Source: Zeimonas sp046347945
Lineage (GTDB): Bacteria > Pseudomonadota > Gammaproteobacteria > Burkholderiales > Burkholderiaceae_E
Assembly (NCBI GenBank): GCA_046347945.1
Contig: JAXMFB010000004.1
Coordinates: 216,130 to 280,129 of the forward strand
Direction: 5' to 3'
DNA length: 64,000 nt
Made by a program: the position numbers and the translations under genes. The notes under the pieces were generated by a model. The model was given only the letters and a program-made list of their open reading frames with translations. It searched no databases and was not told the origin of the DNA. This document shows, piece by piece, positions 33,806 through 42,185 of the stretch (its first letter is position 1; each line of letters begins with the position of its first letter).

Positions 33806-35002
33806 TCAGGGCTCGGCAGCAGCGGGCCAGTCCGTCGCGTCCGAGCGCGCGAGGTCGGGCGCCGCCTCGCCGGTCAGCCGGGCGTGCTCGCGCAGCGCGA
33901 AGCGGTCGGTCATGCCGGCGATGTAGTCGGCGACGGCGCGCAGCCCGATCGTCTCGACGCGATCGCGATGCTCGTCGGGCAGGCGCGACGGCTCGGCGGC
34001 ATACGCGTCGAACAAGCGCCGCACGACGCCGCGCGCGCGGCTCATCACCTCGTCGACTCGCGGGTGGCGGTAGAGCCCGGCGTGCAGGAAGCGCTTGAGT
34101 TGCGCCGAGCGCTCGCGCATCGCCGGAGAAAAGGCCACCAGCGGCGACGCCGCGCGCACCGCGTCGAGCGATTCCGGGGCGGCCGCGTCGATGCGCCGGC
34201 GCGTCTCCACGAGCAGGTCGACCACCAGGTCGTCGATCATCCGGCGGATCGTCTCGTGGACCAGGCGCCGGCCGGCGATTCCCGGGTACAGCCGCTCGAC
34301 GGCGCGCCGGTGACCTGCGAACAGGTCGATATCGTCGAGTTGCTCGAGCCGTATCAGGCCCGATCGCAGCCCGTCGTCGACGTCGTGGTTGTTGTAGGCG
34401 ATCTCGTCGGCCAGGTTGGCCACCTGCGCCTCGAGCGACGGCTGCCGCCGCTGCAGGAAGCGTTCGCCGACCTCGCCAAGGCCGCGCGCGTTCTCGAGCG
34501 AACAGTGCTTGAGGATGCCTTCGCGCGTCTCGAAGCACAGGTTCAGCCCGTCGAACGCACCGTAGCGCTGCTCGAGTTCGTCGACCACGCGCAGCGACTG
34601 CAGGTTGTGCTCGAAGCCGCCATGCTCGCGCATGCAATCGTGCAGCGCGTCCTGCCCGGCATGGCCGAACGGCGTGTGGCCGAGGTCGTGCGCCAGCGCG
34701 ATCGCCTCGACCAGGTCCTCGGCCAGTCCCAGGCTGCGGCCGATCGAGCGTCCGATCTGCGCCACCTCGATCGAGTGGGTGAGCCGGGTCCGGAACAGGT
34801 CGCCTTCGTGGTTCACGAAGACCTGTGTCTTGTACTCGAGACGCCGGAACGCGGTGCAGTGGACGATGCGGTCGCGGTCGCGCTGGAACTCGCTGCGCGT
34901 CGTCGCGCGCGGCTCGGCGTGGCGGCGGCCCCGGCTGGCGTCGGGATCGGCCGCCCACGGGGCCAGCCACGCTGCCGCGTGCGCCCGGGCTGGCCGTGTC
35001 AT
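33806..35002 (-). CDS. Deoxyguanosinetriphosphate triphosphohydrolase-like protein
   Basis: 398 residues from ATG 35002. A GTG three codons upstream is an alternative. HD-domain metal ligands: H76 (RTRLTHSIEV), H105-D106 (ALAHDLGHTPFGHAG) and a later Asp in NLADEIAYNNHDVDDG. It belongs to the short dGTPase-like group, which hydrolyses dNTPs to deoxynucleosides and triphosphate. The position downstream of aroB and before gltB is standard for Burkholderiales. Confidence 0.92.
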   Translation of the reverse strand: MTRPARAHAAAWLAPWAADPDASRGRRHAEPRATTRSEFQRDRDRIVHCTAFRRLEYKTQVFVNHEGDLFRTRLTHSIEVAQIGRSIGRSLGLAEDLVEAIALAHDLGHTPFGHAGQDALHDCMREHGGFEHNLQSLRVVDELEQRYGAFDGLNLCFETREGILKHCSLENARGLGEVGERFLQRRQPSLEAQVANLADEIAYNNHDVDDGLRSGLIRLEQLDDIDLFAGHRRAVERLYPGIAGRRLVHETIRRMIDDLVVDLLVETRRRIDAAAPESLDAVRAASPLVAFSPAMRERSAQLKRFLHAGLYRHPRVDEVMSRARGVVRRLFDAYAAEPSRLPDEHRDRVETIGLRAVADYIAGMTDRFALREHARLTGEAAPDLARSDATDWPAAAEP

Positions 35003-35017
35003 CGGCGCCACCGCGGC

Positions 35018-36100
35018 TCAGCCGGTGCAGGCACCGATCGTCGCGCGCAGCGGTTCGTCGGGCACCCGCTGCACGCGCGCCAGGCCCAGGCGCTCGAGCA
35101 GCACGAACTTGGGCGTGCCCTGTTGCGCCTTCTTGTCGATGCTCATCAGCTCGACGTAGCGCTCGAACGACCACGCCGGGCCGCGCACCGGCAGGCCGGC
35201 GGCGGCGATCGTGGCGCGCAGGCGCTCGACCAGCGCAGCGTCGACCAGCCCGAGGCGACACGACAGGTCCGCCGCCATCACCATGCCCGCGCCGACCGCC
35301 TCGCCGTGCAGCCACTGGCCGTAGCCGAGCCCGGCCTCGATCGCGTGGCCGAACGTGTGTCCGAAATTCAGCGTGGCGCGCACGCCCGCCTCGCGCTCGT
35401 CGGCTGCGACGACAGCGGCCTTGATCTCGCACGAGCGCAGGACCGCGTCGGCGAGCGCCGCGGCGTCGCAGGCGCGCAGCGCGGCGAGGTCGTGCTCGAG
35501 CCGGGCGAGATACGCGGGATCGGCGATCACCCCGTGCTTGATCATCTCGGCCAGGCCCGCCGAGATCTCGCGCGGCGGCAGCGTACGCAGCGTGTCCACG
35601 TCGGCCAGCACCAGCTTCGGCTGGTGGAACGCGCCGATCATGTTCTTGCCCAGCGGGTGGTTGATCGCCGTCTTGCCACCGACCGAGGAGTCGACCTGCG
35701 CCAGCAGCGTCGTCGGCACCTGCACGAAGTCGACGCCGCGCTGGTAGACCGCCGCGGCGAATCCCGTCAGGTCGCCGATCACGCCGCCGCCGAGGGCCAC
35801 CAGCAGGCACTGCCGGTCGAAGCGCTCGCGCAGCAGGCGATCGAAGACCCGATCGAGGGACTCCCAGTTCTTGTAGGCCTCGCCGTCGGGAAGGCGGATC
35901 GACACGCGCGCTGCCGCACCGGCCAGCGACCCGGCCAGCCGCGCCTCGTAGAGCTCGCCGACCGTGTCGTTGCTGACGACCGCGACCTGACGGCCCTGCG
36001 CCAGCTTCGCCAGCGCGTCGCTGCCGCCGAGCAGCCCGGCTCCGATCAGGATCGGGTAGCTACGCTCGCCGAGCGAGACGCGCAATTCGCGAACAGTCAT
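35018..36100 (-). CDS. aroB: 3-dehydroquinate synthase
   Basis: 360 residues from ATG 36100 (MTVRELRVSLG). NAD-binding GGGVIGDLTGF and GGKTAINHPLGKN are present, together with metal ligands in LAEMIKHG and NFGHTFGHAIE. It forms 3-dehydroquinate from DAHP in the shikimate pathway. It lies 20 bp after aroK, with dgt immediately downstream. A longer upstream reading would overlap aroK and is rejected. Confidence 0.97.
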   Translation of the reverse strand: MTVRELRVSLGERSYPILIGAGLLGGSDALAKLAQGRQVAVVSNDTVGELYEARLAGSLAGAAARVSIRLPDGEAYKNWESLDRVFDRLLRERFDRQCLLVALGGGVIGDLTGFAAAVYQRGVDFVQVPTTLLAQVDSSVGGKTAINHPLGKNMIGAFHQPKLVLADVDTLRTLPPREISAGLAEMIKHGVIADPAYLARLEHDLAALRACDAAALADAVLRSCEIKAAVVAADEREAGVRATLNFGHTFGHAIEAGLGYGQWLHGEAVGAGMVMAADLSCRLGLVDAALVERLRATIAAAGLPVRGPAWSFERYVELMSIDKKAQQGTPKFVLLERLGLARVQRVPDEPLRATIGACTG

Positions 36101-36120
36101 GCGGCAGGGTAGTGGGGGCG

Positions 36121-36702
36121 TCAGCCAGGCCCGGAGCCGGCCCGGGATTCGGCCCGGATTTCCTCGGGAAGTCGACCGATTATATCGGCGACCAGCTCGT
36201 CGACCGGCTGGCGCGCGCTCACGACGGTGAGCGAGGCGATCTCGCGGTAGAGCGGCTCGCGCAGCGCAAGCAGCTCCGCAATGCGTTCGCGCGGGTTCCC
36301 GGTCTGCAGAAGCGGCCTCGTCCGATCGCGCCGCAGCCGTTGCCACAGGTCGGGGAGCGAGGCCTGCAGGAAGATCACCAGGCCGCGCTCGGCGAGCAGG
36401 CGGCGGTTCTCGTCGCGCATCACCACTCCGCCGCCCGTGGCGAGGACGATCGAGGGCAGCCGCGTCAGTTCGTCGAGGATCGCCGCCTCGCGGCGGCGGA
36501 AGCCTTCCTCGCCCTCGAGCTCGAACACCGTCGCGATCGGCACGCCGCAGCGTTCCTCGAGCACCTTGTCCGCGTCGACGAAGCTGCGTCGCAGCCGCGC
36601 CGCCAGCCGGCGGCCGACGGTGGACTTGCCCGATCCCATCATCCCGACCAGGACGATCGGGCGGGACGCGGCGCCCGCAGGCGCCGCGCCGTGCGAGGCC
36701 AT
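36121..36702 (-). CDS. aroK: Shikimate kinase
   Basis: 193 residues. P-loop GMMGSGKST (20-28), DADKVLEE with shikimate-binding Asp, FRRREA, ATGGGVV and the lid RTRPLLQT. It phosphorylates shikimate at the 3-hydroxyl. It sits between pilQ and aroB. The pilMNOPQ-aroK-aroB order is widely conserved in beta- and gammaproteobacteria. The N-terminal tail of about 12 residues is longer than in E. coli AroK. Confidence 0.96.
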   Translation of the reverse strand: MASHGAAPAGAASRPIVLVGMMGSGKSTVGRRLAARLRRSFVDADKVLEERCGVPIATVFELEGEEGFRRREAAILDELTRLPSIVLATGGGVVMRDENRRLLAERGLVIFLQASLPDLWQRLRRDRTRPLLQTGNPRERIAELLALREPLYREIASLTVVSARQPVDELVADIIGRLPEEIRAESRAGSGPG

Positions 36703-36739
36703 CAGCGGCGGCGCCGGCAGATACGGCCCGGCGTCGCCA

Positions 36740-38881
36740 TCACCGCGCCATCGCGGTTTCGGTCACGACGCGCGGCGTGAGGAACACCAGCAGCTCGGTG
36801 CGGTTGTTCGAGCGGCTCGTGTTCTTGAACGCATTGCCGATGACCGGCAGGTCGCCGAGCAGCGGCACCTTGTTGATGTTGTCGCGCTCGAACTGCTCGT
36901 AGATGCCGCCGATCACGACGGTGCCGCCGTTCTCGACCAGCACCTGCGTGTTCACGCGGCGGGTGTCGATCGCGAAACCGGCGGGCGTGAGTTGCCCGAC
37001 GGCGTCGCGGTTGACCTCGACCGACATGATCACGTTGCCCTCGGGCGTGATCTGCGGCGTCACCTCGAGCTTCAGGTTGGCCTTGCGGAACTGGATCGAG
37101 GTCGCGCCGCTCGACGTCGCCTGCTGGTACGGCAGCTCGGTGCCCTGCTCGATGATCGCCTTGCCCTGGTCGGCGGTCAGCACGCGAGGACTCGACACGA
37201 CCTTGCCGCGCTGGTCGGCTTCGAGGGCCGAGATCTCGAGGTTCAGGAACCGCGTCAGGTTCGAATTGAACAGGCTGATCGCGAACGTCGACGGATTGAC
37301 CCCCGAGATGTTGGCCGCCGGCAGGTTCACGAAGTTCGTGTTGGAAAGCGCCGTGCTGCCGGTGCCCACCGCGCCCGGCAACGGAGTCAGGTCGTGTACG
37401 CCCTGCAGGTTGCCCGCGATCGTGCCCTGGCCTGCGACGCTGCCGGCGGGAAATCCGACGCGGTTGTAGCCCAGCCTCACGCCGAGGTTGCGCGAGAAGC
37501 GGTCGTCGGCCTCCACGATGCGCGCCTCGATCAGCACCTGCCGCACGGGCACGTCGACCTGCGCGATGATCTTGCGCACCTCCTCGAGGCGCGAGACGGT
37601 GTCCTGCACGAACACCTTGTTCGTGCGCTCGTCGACGACGACGCTGCCACGCTTGGACAGCACGCGTTGCTTCTCGTTGGCGAGCAGCTTCTGCAGCGCA
37701 TCGGCCTTCTGGTAGTTCAGCTGGAAGGTCTCGGTGCGCACCGGCTCGATGTCGGAGATCTGGGCGCGCGACTCGAGGTCGAGCTTCTCCTTCGCGGCGA
37801 TCTCGTCGCGCGGGGCGACCATGATCACGTTGCCGTTCTTGCGCATGTCCAGGCCCTTGGACTGCAGGATGATGTCCAGCGCCTGGTCCCAGGGCACGTC
37901 CTTCAGGCGAAGCGTCAGGTTGCCCTGCACCGAGTCGCTGGTGACGATGTTCAGGTTGGTGAAATCCGCGATCACCTGCAGCAGCGCCCGGATGTCGATG
38001 CTCTGGAAATTCAGCGACAGCTTCTCGCCGCGATAGCCGGGCCGCATGCCCTGCGCGAGGCGCGTGGGATCGGGACGCAGCGGCTTGACCTCGACGACGA
38101 ACTGCGTGTCGCTCTGGTAGGCGTTGTGTTCCCAGTCGCCGTGCGGCTCGATGACCAGCCGGACGTTCTCGCCGTTCTGGTTCGCGCGCACCGCAGTGAC
38201 CGGCGTGCCGAAATCGCCGACGTCGAGCCGGCGACGAAGCGACTCGGGAAGGGTCGCATTCAGGAAGTCGACCACGATCGACTGGCCCTGCTGCCGGATG
38301 TCGACCCCGACGCCGGGATCCGACAGGTCGACGACGACGCGGCCCTCGCCGTCCTTGCCGCGCCGGAAGTCGATGTCGCGCAGCGAGTGCGTGCCCTTGC
38401 CATCGGCCTTGGCGAAGCTGTAGGCGGCCGGCGCGGCGGCGGCGCCCGCCGAGGCCACCGGGTCGAGCGCGACCACCAGGGTGTTGCCGTCGATCGACGT
38501 GCTGTAGGTCAACGGACGCTTGAGGTTCAGCACGACGCGGGCCCGCTCGCCCGCCTGCACGATCGCGACGCTTCGCACGTCGCCTTGCGGCAGGTCGAGC
38601 GAGTTCTTGCCGATCCGGTTGTCGGTGTTGGTGAAGTCGAAGGCGATCCGTGGCGGGCTCGACACGGAGAAGCCGGCGGGCGCCGTGGTCGGCGGGTTCT
38701 TCAGCCCGATGCGCAGGTAGGTGGTGCTGCCCTGCTGCGCGCTGGTGACGGATTCGATCGAGTTCGCCTGTGCGTGCGCGGCCGGCGCGAACAGCACCGC
38801 CAGGCATGCGAGGAGCGCGGCGAGGGCCGCGCGGGTAGCCATGCGAGCGGCCGAACCCGCGTTGCGCATTGTCGTTCTCAT
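36740..38881 (-). CDS. pilQ: Type IV pilus secretin PilQ
   Basis: 713 residues. The signal peptide probably ends at AHA-Q (37/38). Two AMIN-type peptidoglycan-binding domains (about 42-130 and 150-240) precede an STN/secretin N domain (LSLNFQSIDIRALLQ) and the secretin core, with VPLLGDLPVIG and the C-terminal LLVFLTPRVV. PilQ forms the outer-membrane channel for the pilus fibre. ATG 38881 overlaps the pilP stop as ATGA. Confidence 0.97.
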   Translation of the reverse strand: MRTTMRNAGSAARMATRAALAALLACLAVLFAPAAHAQANSIESVTSAQQGSTTYLRIGLKNPPTTAPAGFSVSSPPRIAFDFTNTDNRIGKNSLDLPQGDVRSVAIVQAGERARVVLNLKRPLTYSTSIDGNTLVVALDPVASAGAAAAPAAYSFAKADGKGTHSLRDIDFRRGKDGEGRVVVDLSDPGVGVDIRQQGQSIVVDFLNATLPESLRRRLDVGDFGTPVTAVRANQNGENVRLVIEPHGDWEHNAYQSDTQFVVEVKPLRPDPTRLAQGMRPGYRGEKLSLNFQSIDIRALLQVIADFTNLNIVTSDSVQGNLTLRLKDVPWDQALDIILQSKGLDMRKNGNVIMVAPRDEIAAKEKLDLESRAQISDIEPVRTETFQLNYQKADALQKLLANEKQRVLSKRGSVVVDERTNKVFVQDTVSRLEEVRKIIAQVDVPVRQVLIEARIVEADDRFSRNLGVRLGYNRVGFPAGSVAGQGTIAGNLQGVHDLTPLPGAVGTGSTALSNTNFVNLPAANISGVNPSTFAISLFNSNLTRFLNLEISALEADQRGKVVSSPRVLTADQGKAIIEQGTELPYQQATSSGATSIQFRKANLKLEVTPQITPEGNVIMSVEVNRDAVGQLTPAGFAIDTRRVNTQVLVENGGTVVIGGIYEQFERDNINKVPLLGDLPVIGNAFKNTSRSNNRTELLVFLTPRVVTETAMAR

Positions 38882-39405
38882 TTACTGCCCCCCTCCTGAA
38901 GCCGCAGCGTCGACTCTCGTTGGACCCAGTCGCCGGCGGCGTCCTGGACCAGTTCCTTGAGCAGGACCTCGTTCTCGCTGATCCTGGTGATCACCCCGAA
39001 ATTCTGGCCGGCGTAGTTGCCGACGTGCGCCTGGTAAACGGTCTTGTCGACCTGCAGCAGCGCGTGGTTCTGGCGCCCGTTCGCCAGGTGCCCAACCATG
39101 CGGATCGTGTCGAGCGGGTAGGACTCGAGCACTTCGCGCCGGCGATTCGGGTCGGGCCTGAGCCCGCCCGCACTGGCCCGCTGCGGACTCTCGAGCATGG
39201 TGGCCAGCTTCTCGGGCGAGAACGGGTCGACCTGTGCCGCGTCCTCGTAGCGGAACGGCGTGAAGCGCTTCGGCTCCTCGATGCGTTCCTGGATCGGCCT
39301 GGTGTTGGCGCGGACGTCCTGCATCCACGCGCGCAGTTCGCTCTGGTCGTTCGAGCAGCCGGCCAATGCGAGCGCTGCGGCCATCATCATGAGCAGGCGC
39401 TTCAT
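38878..39405 (-). CDS. pilP: Type IV pilus lipoprotein PilP
   Basis: 175 residues from ATG 39405, overlapping the pilO stop. Lipobox LAGC with Cys17, then a Pro/Arg-rich linker (RFTPFRYED) and a beta-domain with YPLDTIRMVGHL and NYAGQNFGVI. PilP bridges the inner-membrane PilNO dimer and the N0/N1 domains of the PilQ secretin. The stop is coupled to pilQ. Confidence 0.95.
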   Translation of the reverse strand: MKRLLMMMAAALALAGCSNDQSELRAWMQDVRANTRPIQERIEEPKRFTPFRYEDAAQVDPFSPEKLATMLESPQRASAGGLRPDPNRRREVLESYPLDTIRMVGHLANGRQNHALLQVDKTVYQAHVGNYAGQNFGVITRISENEVLLKELVQDAAGDWVQRESTLRLQEGGSK

Positions 39406-40106
39406 TTCGCCGCCCCCTTGTTCGCGTTGTTGCCCTTCTTCGCGGCGGCGGCCTGGCGGCGCTGCTCGGCGATCTCCTCGGGATCGAGGTAGCGGAACGT
39501 CTTCGCGATCGCCTCCATCGCGAGCGGGCCCGGGCCGGTCGAATTGGCCGGCCGGTCGGGCAGCGTGATCTGCACGTTGTGCAGCGTGACGATCCGCGGC
39601 AGGTTGGCCAGGTCGCTGGTGAACGAGCCGAAGTCGTGGTAGTTCCCGGACAGCTTGATGGCGATCGGCAGCTCGGCGTAGTAGTCCTTCACCACCACCT
39701 GGCCGGGCCTGAACAGCTCGAACTGAAGGCCGCGGCCGACGCCCGCCTGGTTGATGTCCGAGAGCAGCGCGTCCATCTCCGCCTTGCTCGGCAGCTGCTT
39801 CTCCAGCTGGCTCACGTACTGCGACACCTGCTCCTTCTGCTGGCGCAGCACGTCGAGGTTGATCGCCTGCTTCATCTTGAAGGTGAATTCCTGCTTCAGC
39901 TGCTGCTCGTCCCGCACCTGCTTGTCGAGCTCCTCCAGCTGCCCGCGCCAGTACGACGCGTAGGCCACGCCGAGCACCACCGCGGCCAGCCCGACCAGCA
40001 GGGCCACGCGCGGCAGCCCCGGCCACAGCCCCGGATGGCGACCTTGCAGGCCGGAGAACTGCGCCGTCAGGCTGCTGAAGTCGATCTTCGGATTGAACTT
40101 GGCCAT
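39402..40106 (-). CDS. pilO: Type IV pilus alignment protein PilO
   Basis: 234 residues. A short cytoplasmic N-terminus, one transmembrane helix (about 34-51), a coiled-coil stretch rich in Gln/Glu/Lys (about 55-105) and a ferredoxin-like periplasmic domain with YYAELPIAIKLSGNYHDF. It pairs with PilN. The tail is Ala/Lys-rich. It starts 4 bp after pilN. Confidence 0.95.
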   Translation of the reverse strand: MAKFNPKIDFSSLTAQFSGLQGRHPGLWPGLPRVALLVGLAAVVLGVAYASYWRGQLEELDKQVRDEQQLKQEFTFKMKQAINLDVLRQQKEQVSQYVSQLEKQLPSKAEMDALLSDINQAGVGRGLQFELFRPGQVVVKDYYAELPIAIKLSGNYHDFGSFTSDLANLPRIVTLHNVQITLPDRPANSTGPGPLAMEAIAKTFRYLDPEEIAEQRRQAAAAKKGNNANKGAAK

Positions 40107-40110
40107 CGGA

Positions 40111-40761
40111 TCACCTGTTCGCGGACGCGCCCGCTGCGGCCAGCGTCGCCGGGGCCGAAGTCGTCTTCGGCGCCGGGTTCTGCGACTGCGTTTCGGTCGT
40201 CTTGATGAGAGCGTTCAGCGAAAACTCGAAGACGCGGCGGGCGTCCTTCGGCGCCGACGGGCCGCCCGCGCGCGCCGCCTTGATCTCGACGAGTTCCGGG
40301 CGCTCGAGCCAGGGGGTGCGGTTGGCCAGGTTGCGCAGCAGCTCCGAGACCCGCTCGTTGGACTGCGCATAGCCGGCCAGCGTGACCTTGCGTTCGTCCT
40401 GCCGCATCGTCTTCAGGTAGATCCCCTCGGGCGTGTGCTTGACCAGCTCGTCCATCAGGTGGACGGGAATCGTCCGGTTCGCCTGGAGGCTCTCGACCGC
40501 GTACTGCCTCGCGCGCAGCGCGTCGATCTCGGCCCGCAGCGTGGCGATCTCCTTGATCTGCTCGTCGAGCTTCGCGTTCTCGGCCCGGATGAAATCGTTG
40601 CGCGCGCGCTGCGCGTCGATCCTCTGGTCGATGCCGAGCGCGACGACGACGGCAGCCGCCGCCGCGCCGATGCCGACGAATGCGAGCAGCCCGACGAAAT
40701 CCTTCTTGCGCCGCTCACGGCGCATCTCCCGGTGCGGGAGCAGGTTGATCCGGATGCTCAT
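40111..40761 (-). CDS. pilN: Type IV pilus alignment protein PilN
   Basis: 216 residues from ATG 40761, overlapping the pilM stop. The N-terminal IRINLLPHRE (3-12) is the conserved INLLP motif that docks into PilM. One transmembrane helix (about 24-42) and a coiled coil (about 45-90) precede the periplasmic domain. The C-terminal 25 residues are a Thr/Ala/Pro low-complexity tail. It works in the PilMNOP inner-membrane complex. Confidence 0.95.
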   Translation of the reverse strand: MSIRINLLPHREMRRERRKKDFVGLLAFVGIGAAAAAVVVALGIDQRIDAQRARNDFIRAENAKLDEQIKEIATLRAEIDALRARQYAVESLQANRTIPVHLMDELVKHTPEGIYLKTMRQDERKVTLAGYAQSNERVSELLRNLANRTPWLERPELVEIKAARAGGPSAPKDARRVFEFSLNALIKTTETQSQNPAPKTTSAPATLAAAGASANR

Positions 40762-41840
40762 GCGTCGAACCTCCGCATCGCCAGGCCCGTGGCCACCAGC
40801 AGCGACGGCGCATCGGCGCGCAGTTGCCGCTCGCGGATCGTGCCCGCGACTTCCATGCCCTGGAACGGGCTGAGGATCTCGGCGGGCACCTGGGTGCGCT
40901 GGGCCACGGCCTCGGCCAGGCCCGGCACCACCGACGAGCCGCCGGCGAGATAGATCTGGTCGACGCGCGTGTACGGCGTCGAGGTGAAGAAGAACTGGAG
41001 CGCACGCCCGATGTCGGTGGCGGCCTGCTCGACGAACGGCTGCAGCAGGTCGCGCTGGTAGTTGTCGGGCAGGTCGCCGGTGCGCTTCTTGATCTCGGCC
41101 TCCTCGGGCGTCAGGCCGTACAGGCGCACCAGGTCCTGGGTGAGCTGCTGGCCGCCGAACGTCTGCTCGCGCTCGAAGATCGTCTGGCGATTCAGCACCA
41201 CCGTCAGGTAGGTCATCGTCTGGCCGATCGAGAACACCGCGATGATCTGGCCCTGGCCGTTGTTCGGCAGGAAGTCGACCACGTGATCGACCGCGGCACG
41301 CAACGCGTAGGGCTCGACGTCCATCACCACCGGACGCAGGCCGGCCATCTCGGCCACCGCCACCCGGTCGTCGACCTTCTCCTTGCGCGATGCCGCCAGC
41401 AGGACGTCGACTTCCTCCTCGGATCCCGCCGCGGGCCCGAGCACCTGGAAGTCCAGGTTCACTTCCTCGATCGGAAACGGGATGTACTGGCTGGCCTCGG
41501 TCTCGACCTGCAGTTCGTAGTCTTCCTCGCGCAGGCCGGCCGGCAGCATGATCTTCTTGGTGATCACCGCGCCCGACGGAAGCGCGAGCGCGGCCTCGCG
41601 CGCCCGGCTGCTGCACTTGCGCAACGCGCGCTGGAGCGCGTCGGCCACTGCTTCGGCCTTCTCGATGTTGCCGTCCACGATCGCGCCGCGCTCGAGCGGC
41701 TCGATCGCGTAGCGCTCGAGCCGCATCGGGGCGCGCTGCCCCTTTTGCAGTTCGACGACCTTGACGCTCGACGCGCTCAGGTCGATACCGACCAGCGGTG
41801 GAGCTGCACGGCGAAACAGACTCGTTGGGTTCACCGCCAC
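40758..41840 (-). CDS. pilM: Type IV pilus actin-like protein PilM
   Basis: 360 residues of FtsA/actin-like fold: VGIDLSASSVKVVEL (phosphate 1), the central YIPFPIEEVNLDF and AGGSSVVPGLAEAV (adenosine motif). It is cytoplasmic and binds PilN. The start is GTG 41840 with GAGG upstream. A second GTG two codons later is possible. It is the first gene of pilMNOPQ, and an AT-rich promoter region with a striking inverted repeat lies directly upstream. Confidence 0.96.
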   Translation of the reverse strand: MAVNPTSLFRRAAPPLVGIDLSASSVKVVELQKGQRAPMRLERYAIEPLERGAIVDGNIEKAEAVADALQRALRKCSSRAREAALALPSGAVITKKIMLPAGLREEDYELQVETEASQYIPFPIEEVNLDFQVLGPAAGSEEEVDVLLAASRKEKVDDRVAVAEMAGLRPVVMDVEPYALRAAVDHVVDFLPNNGQGQIIAVFSIGQTMTYLTVVLNRQTIFEREQTFGGQQLTQDLVRLYGLTPEEAEIKKRTGDLPDNYQRDLLQPFVEQAATDIGRALQFFFTSTPYTRVDQIYLAGGSSVVPGLAEAVAQRTQVPAEILSPFQGMEVAGTIRERQLRADAPSLLVATGLAMRRFDA

Positions 41841-41860
41841 GGGGTGCCTCGACTTCGAAA

Positions 41861-41883
41861 AAATCCTTAATATCTAAGGATTT
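41861..41883. repeat. AT-rich inverted repeat in the pilM leader
   Basis: Perfect 9-bp arms AAATCCTTA (41861-41869) and TAAGGATTT (41875-41883) flank a 5-nt spacer. The element begins about 21 nt upstream of the pilM GTG. On the minus strand the second arm runs into six Ts. It could be a regulator binding site at the transcript start or a weak RNA hairpin. In a genome this GC-rich a chance perfect AT-rich repeat is unlikely. Confidence 0.6.
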
Positions 41884-41891
41884 ACAGATTA

Positions 41892-41920
41892 TTTCTACAA
41901 TTCGCTTGAGATGCTAGCAA
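41892..41920 (-). promoter_or_regulatory. Candidate sigma70 promoter for pilMNOPQ
   Basis: On the minus strand TTGCTA (41915-41920, 4 of 6) and TAGAAA (41892-41897, 4 of 6) are separated by exactly 17 bp. A start near 41885 would place the 9-bp inverted repeat at about +2 to +24. The 345-bp gap between pilM and mrcA also holds a GC hairpin at 42100-42120 and a candidate mrcA -10 box. I see no gene in it. Confidence 0.4.
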
Positions 41921-42136
41921 CAAGCTCGATTTACTGTAAAGCCTTTTCTGGGGAACTTAGCGACCGGCCGCCTCCATCCGTCGCACGGCACCGACCATCC
42001 GGCAGGACCGGGTCATCCACCGGGTATCGGCGGTTGATCGAGGGGGTCGTACGGCACGCCGGCGCGCGGGCGTTCCCGCAGGCCCGCGCGCGGCGCCTTG
42101 CCCCGCGGCCAGGGCGGGGCCCCGGCGCACGAACCG

Positions 42137-42142
42137 TATAAA
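42137..42142 (+). promoter_or_regulatory. Candidate -10 box for mrcA
   Basis: TATAAA (5 of 6), within TATAAAAT, stands out from GC-rich surroundings 44 bases before the mrcA ATG. No good -35 is found 16-18 bp upstream, where the right arm of the 42100-42120 GC hairpin lies. Confidence 0.35.
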
Positions 42143-42185
42143 ATCCGCCCACTGCAACGCCGGCGCCGAGCCTGCGGATGCGCGC

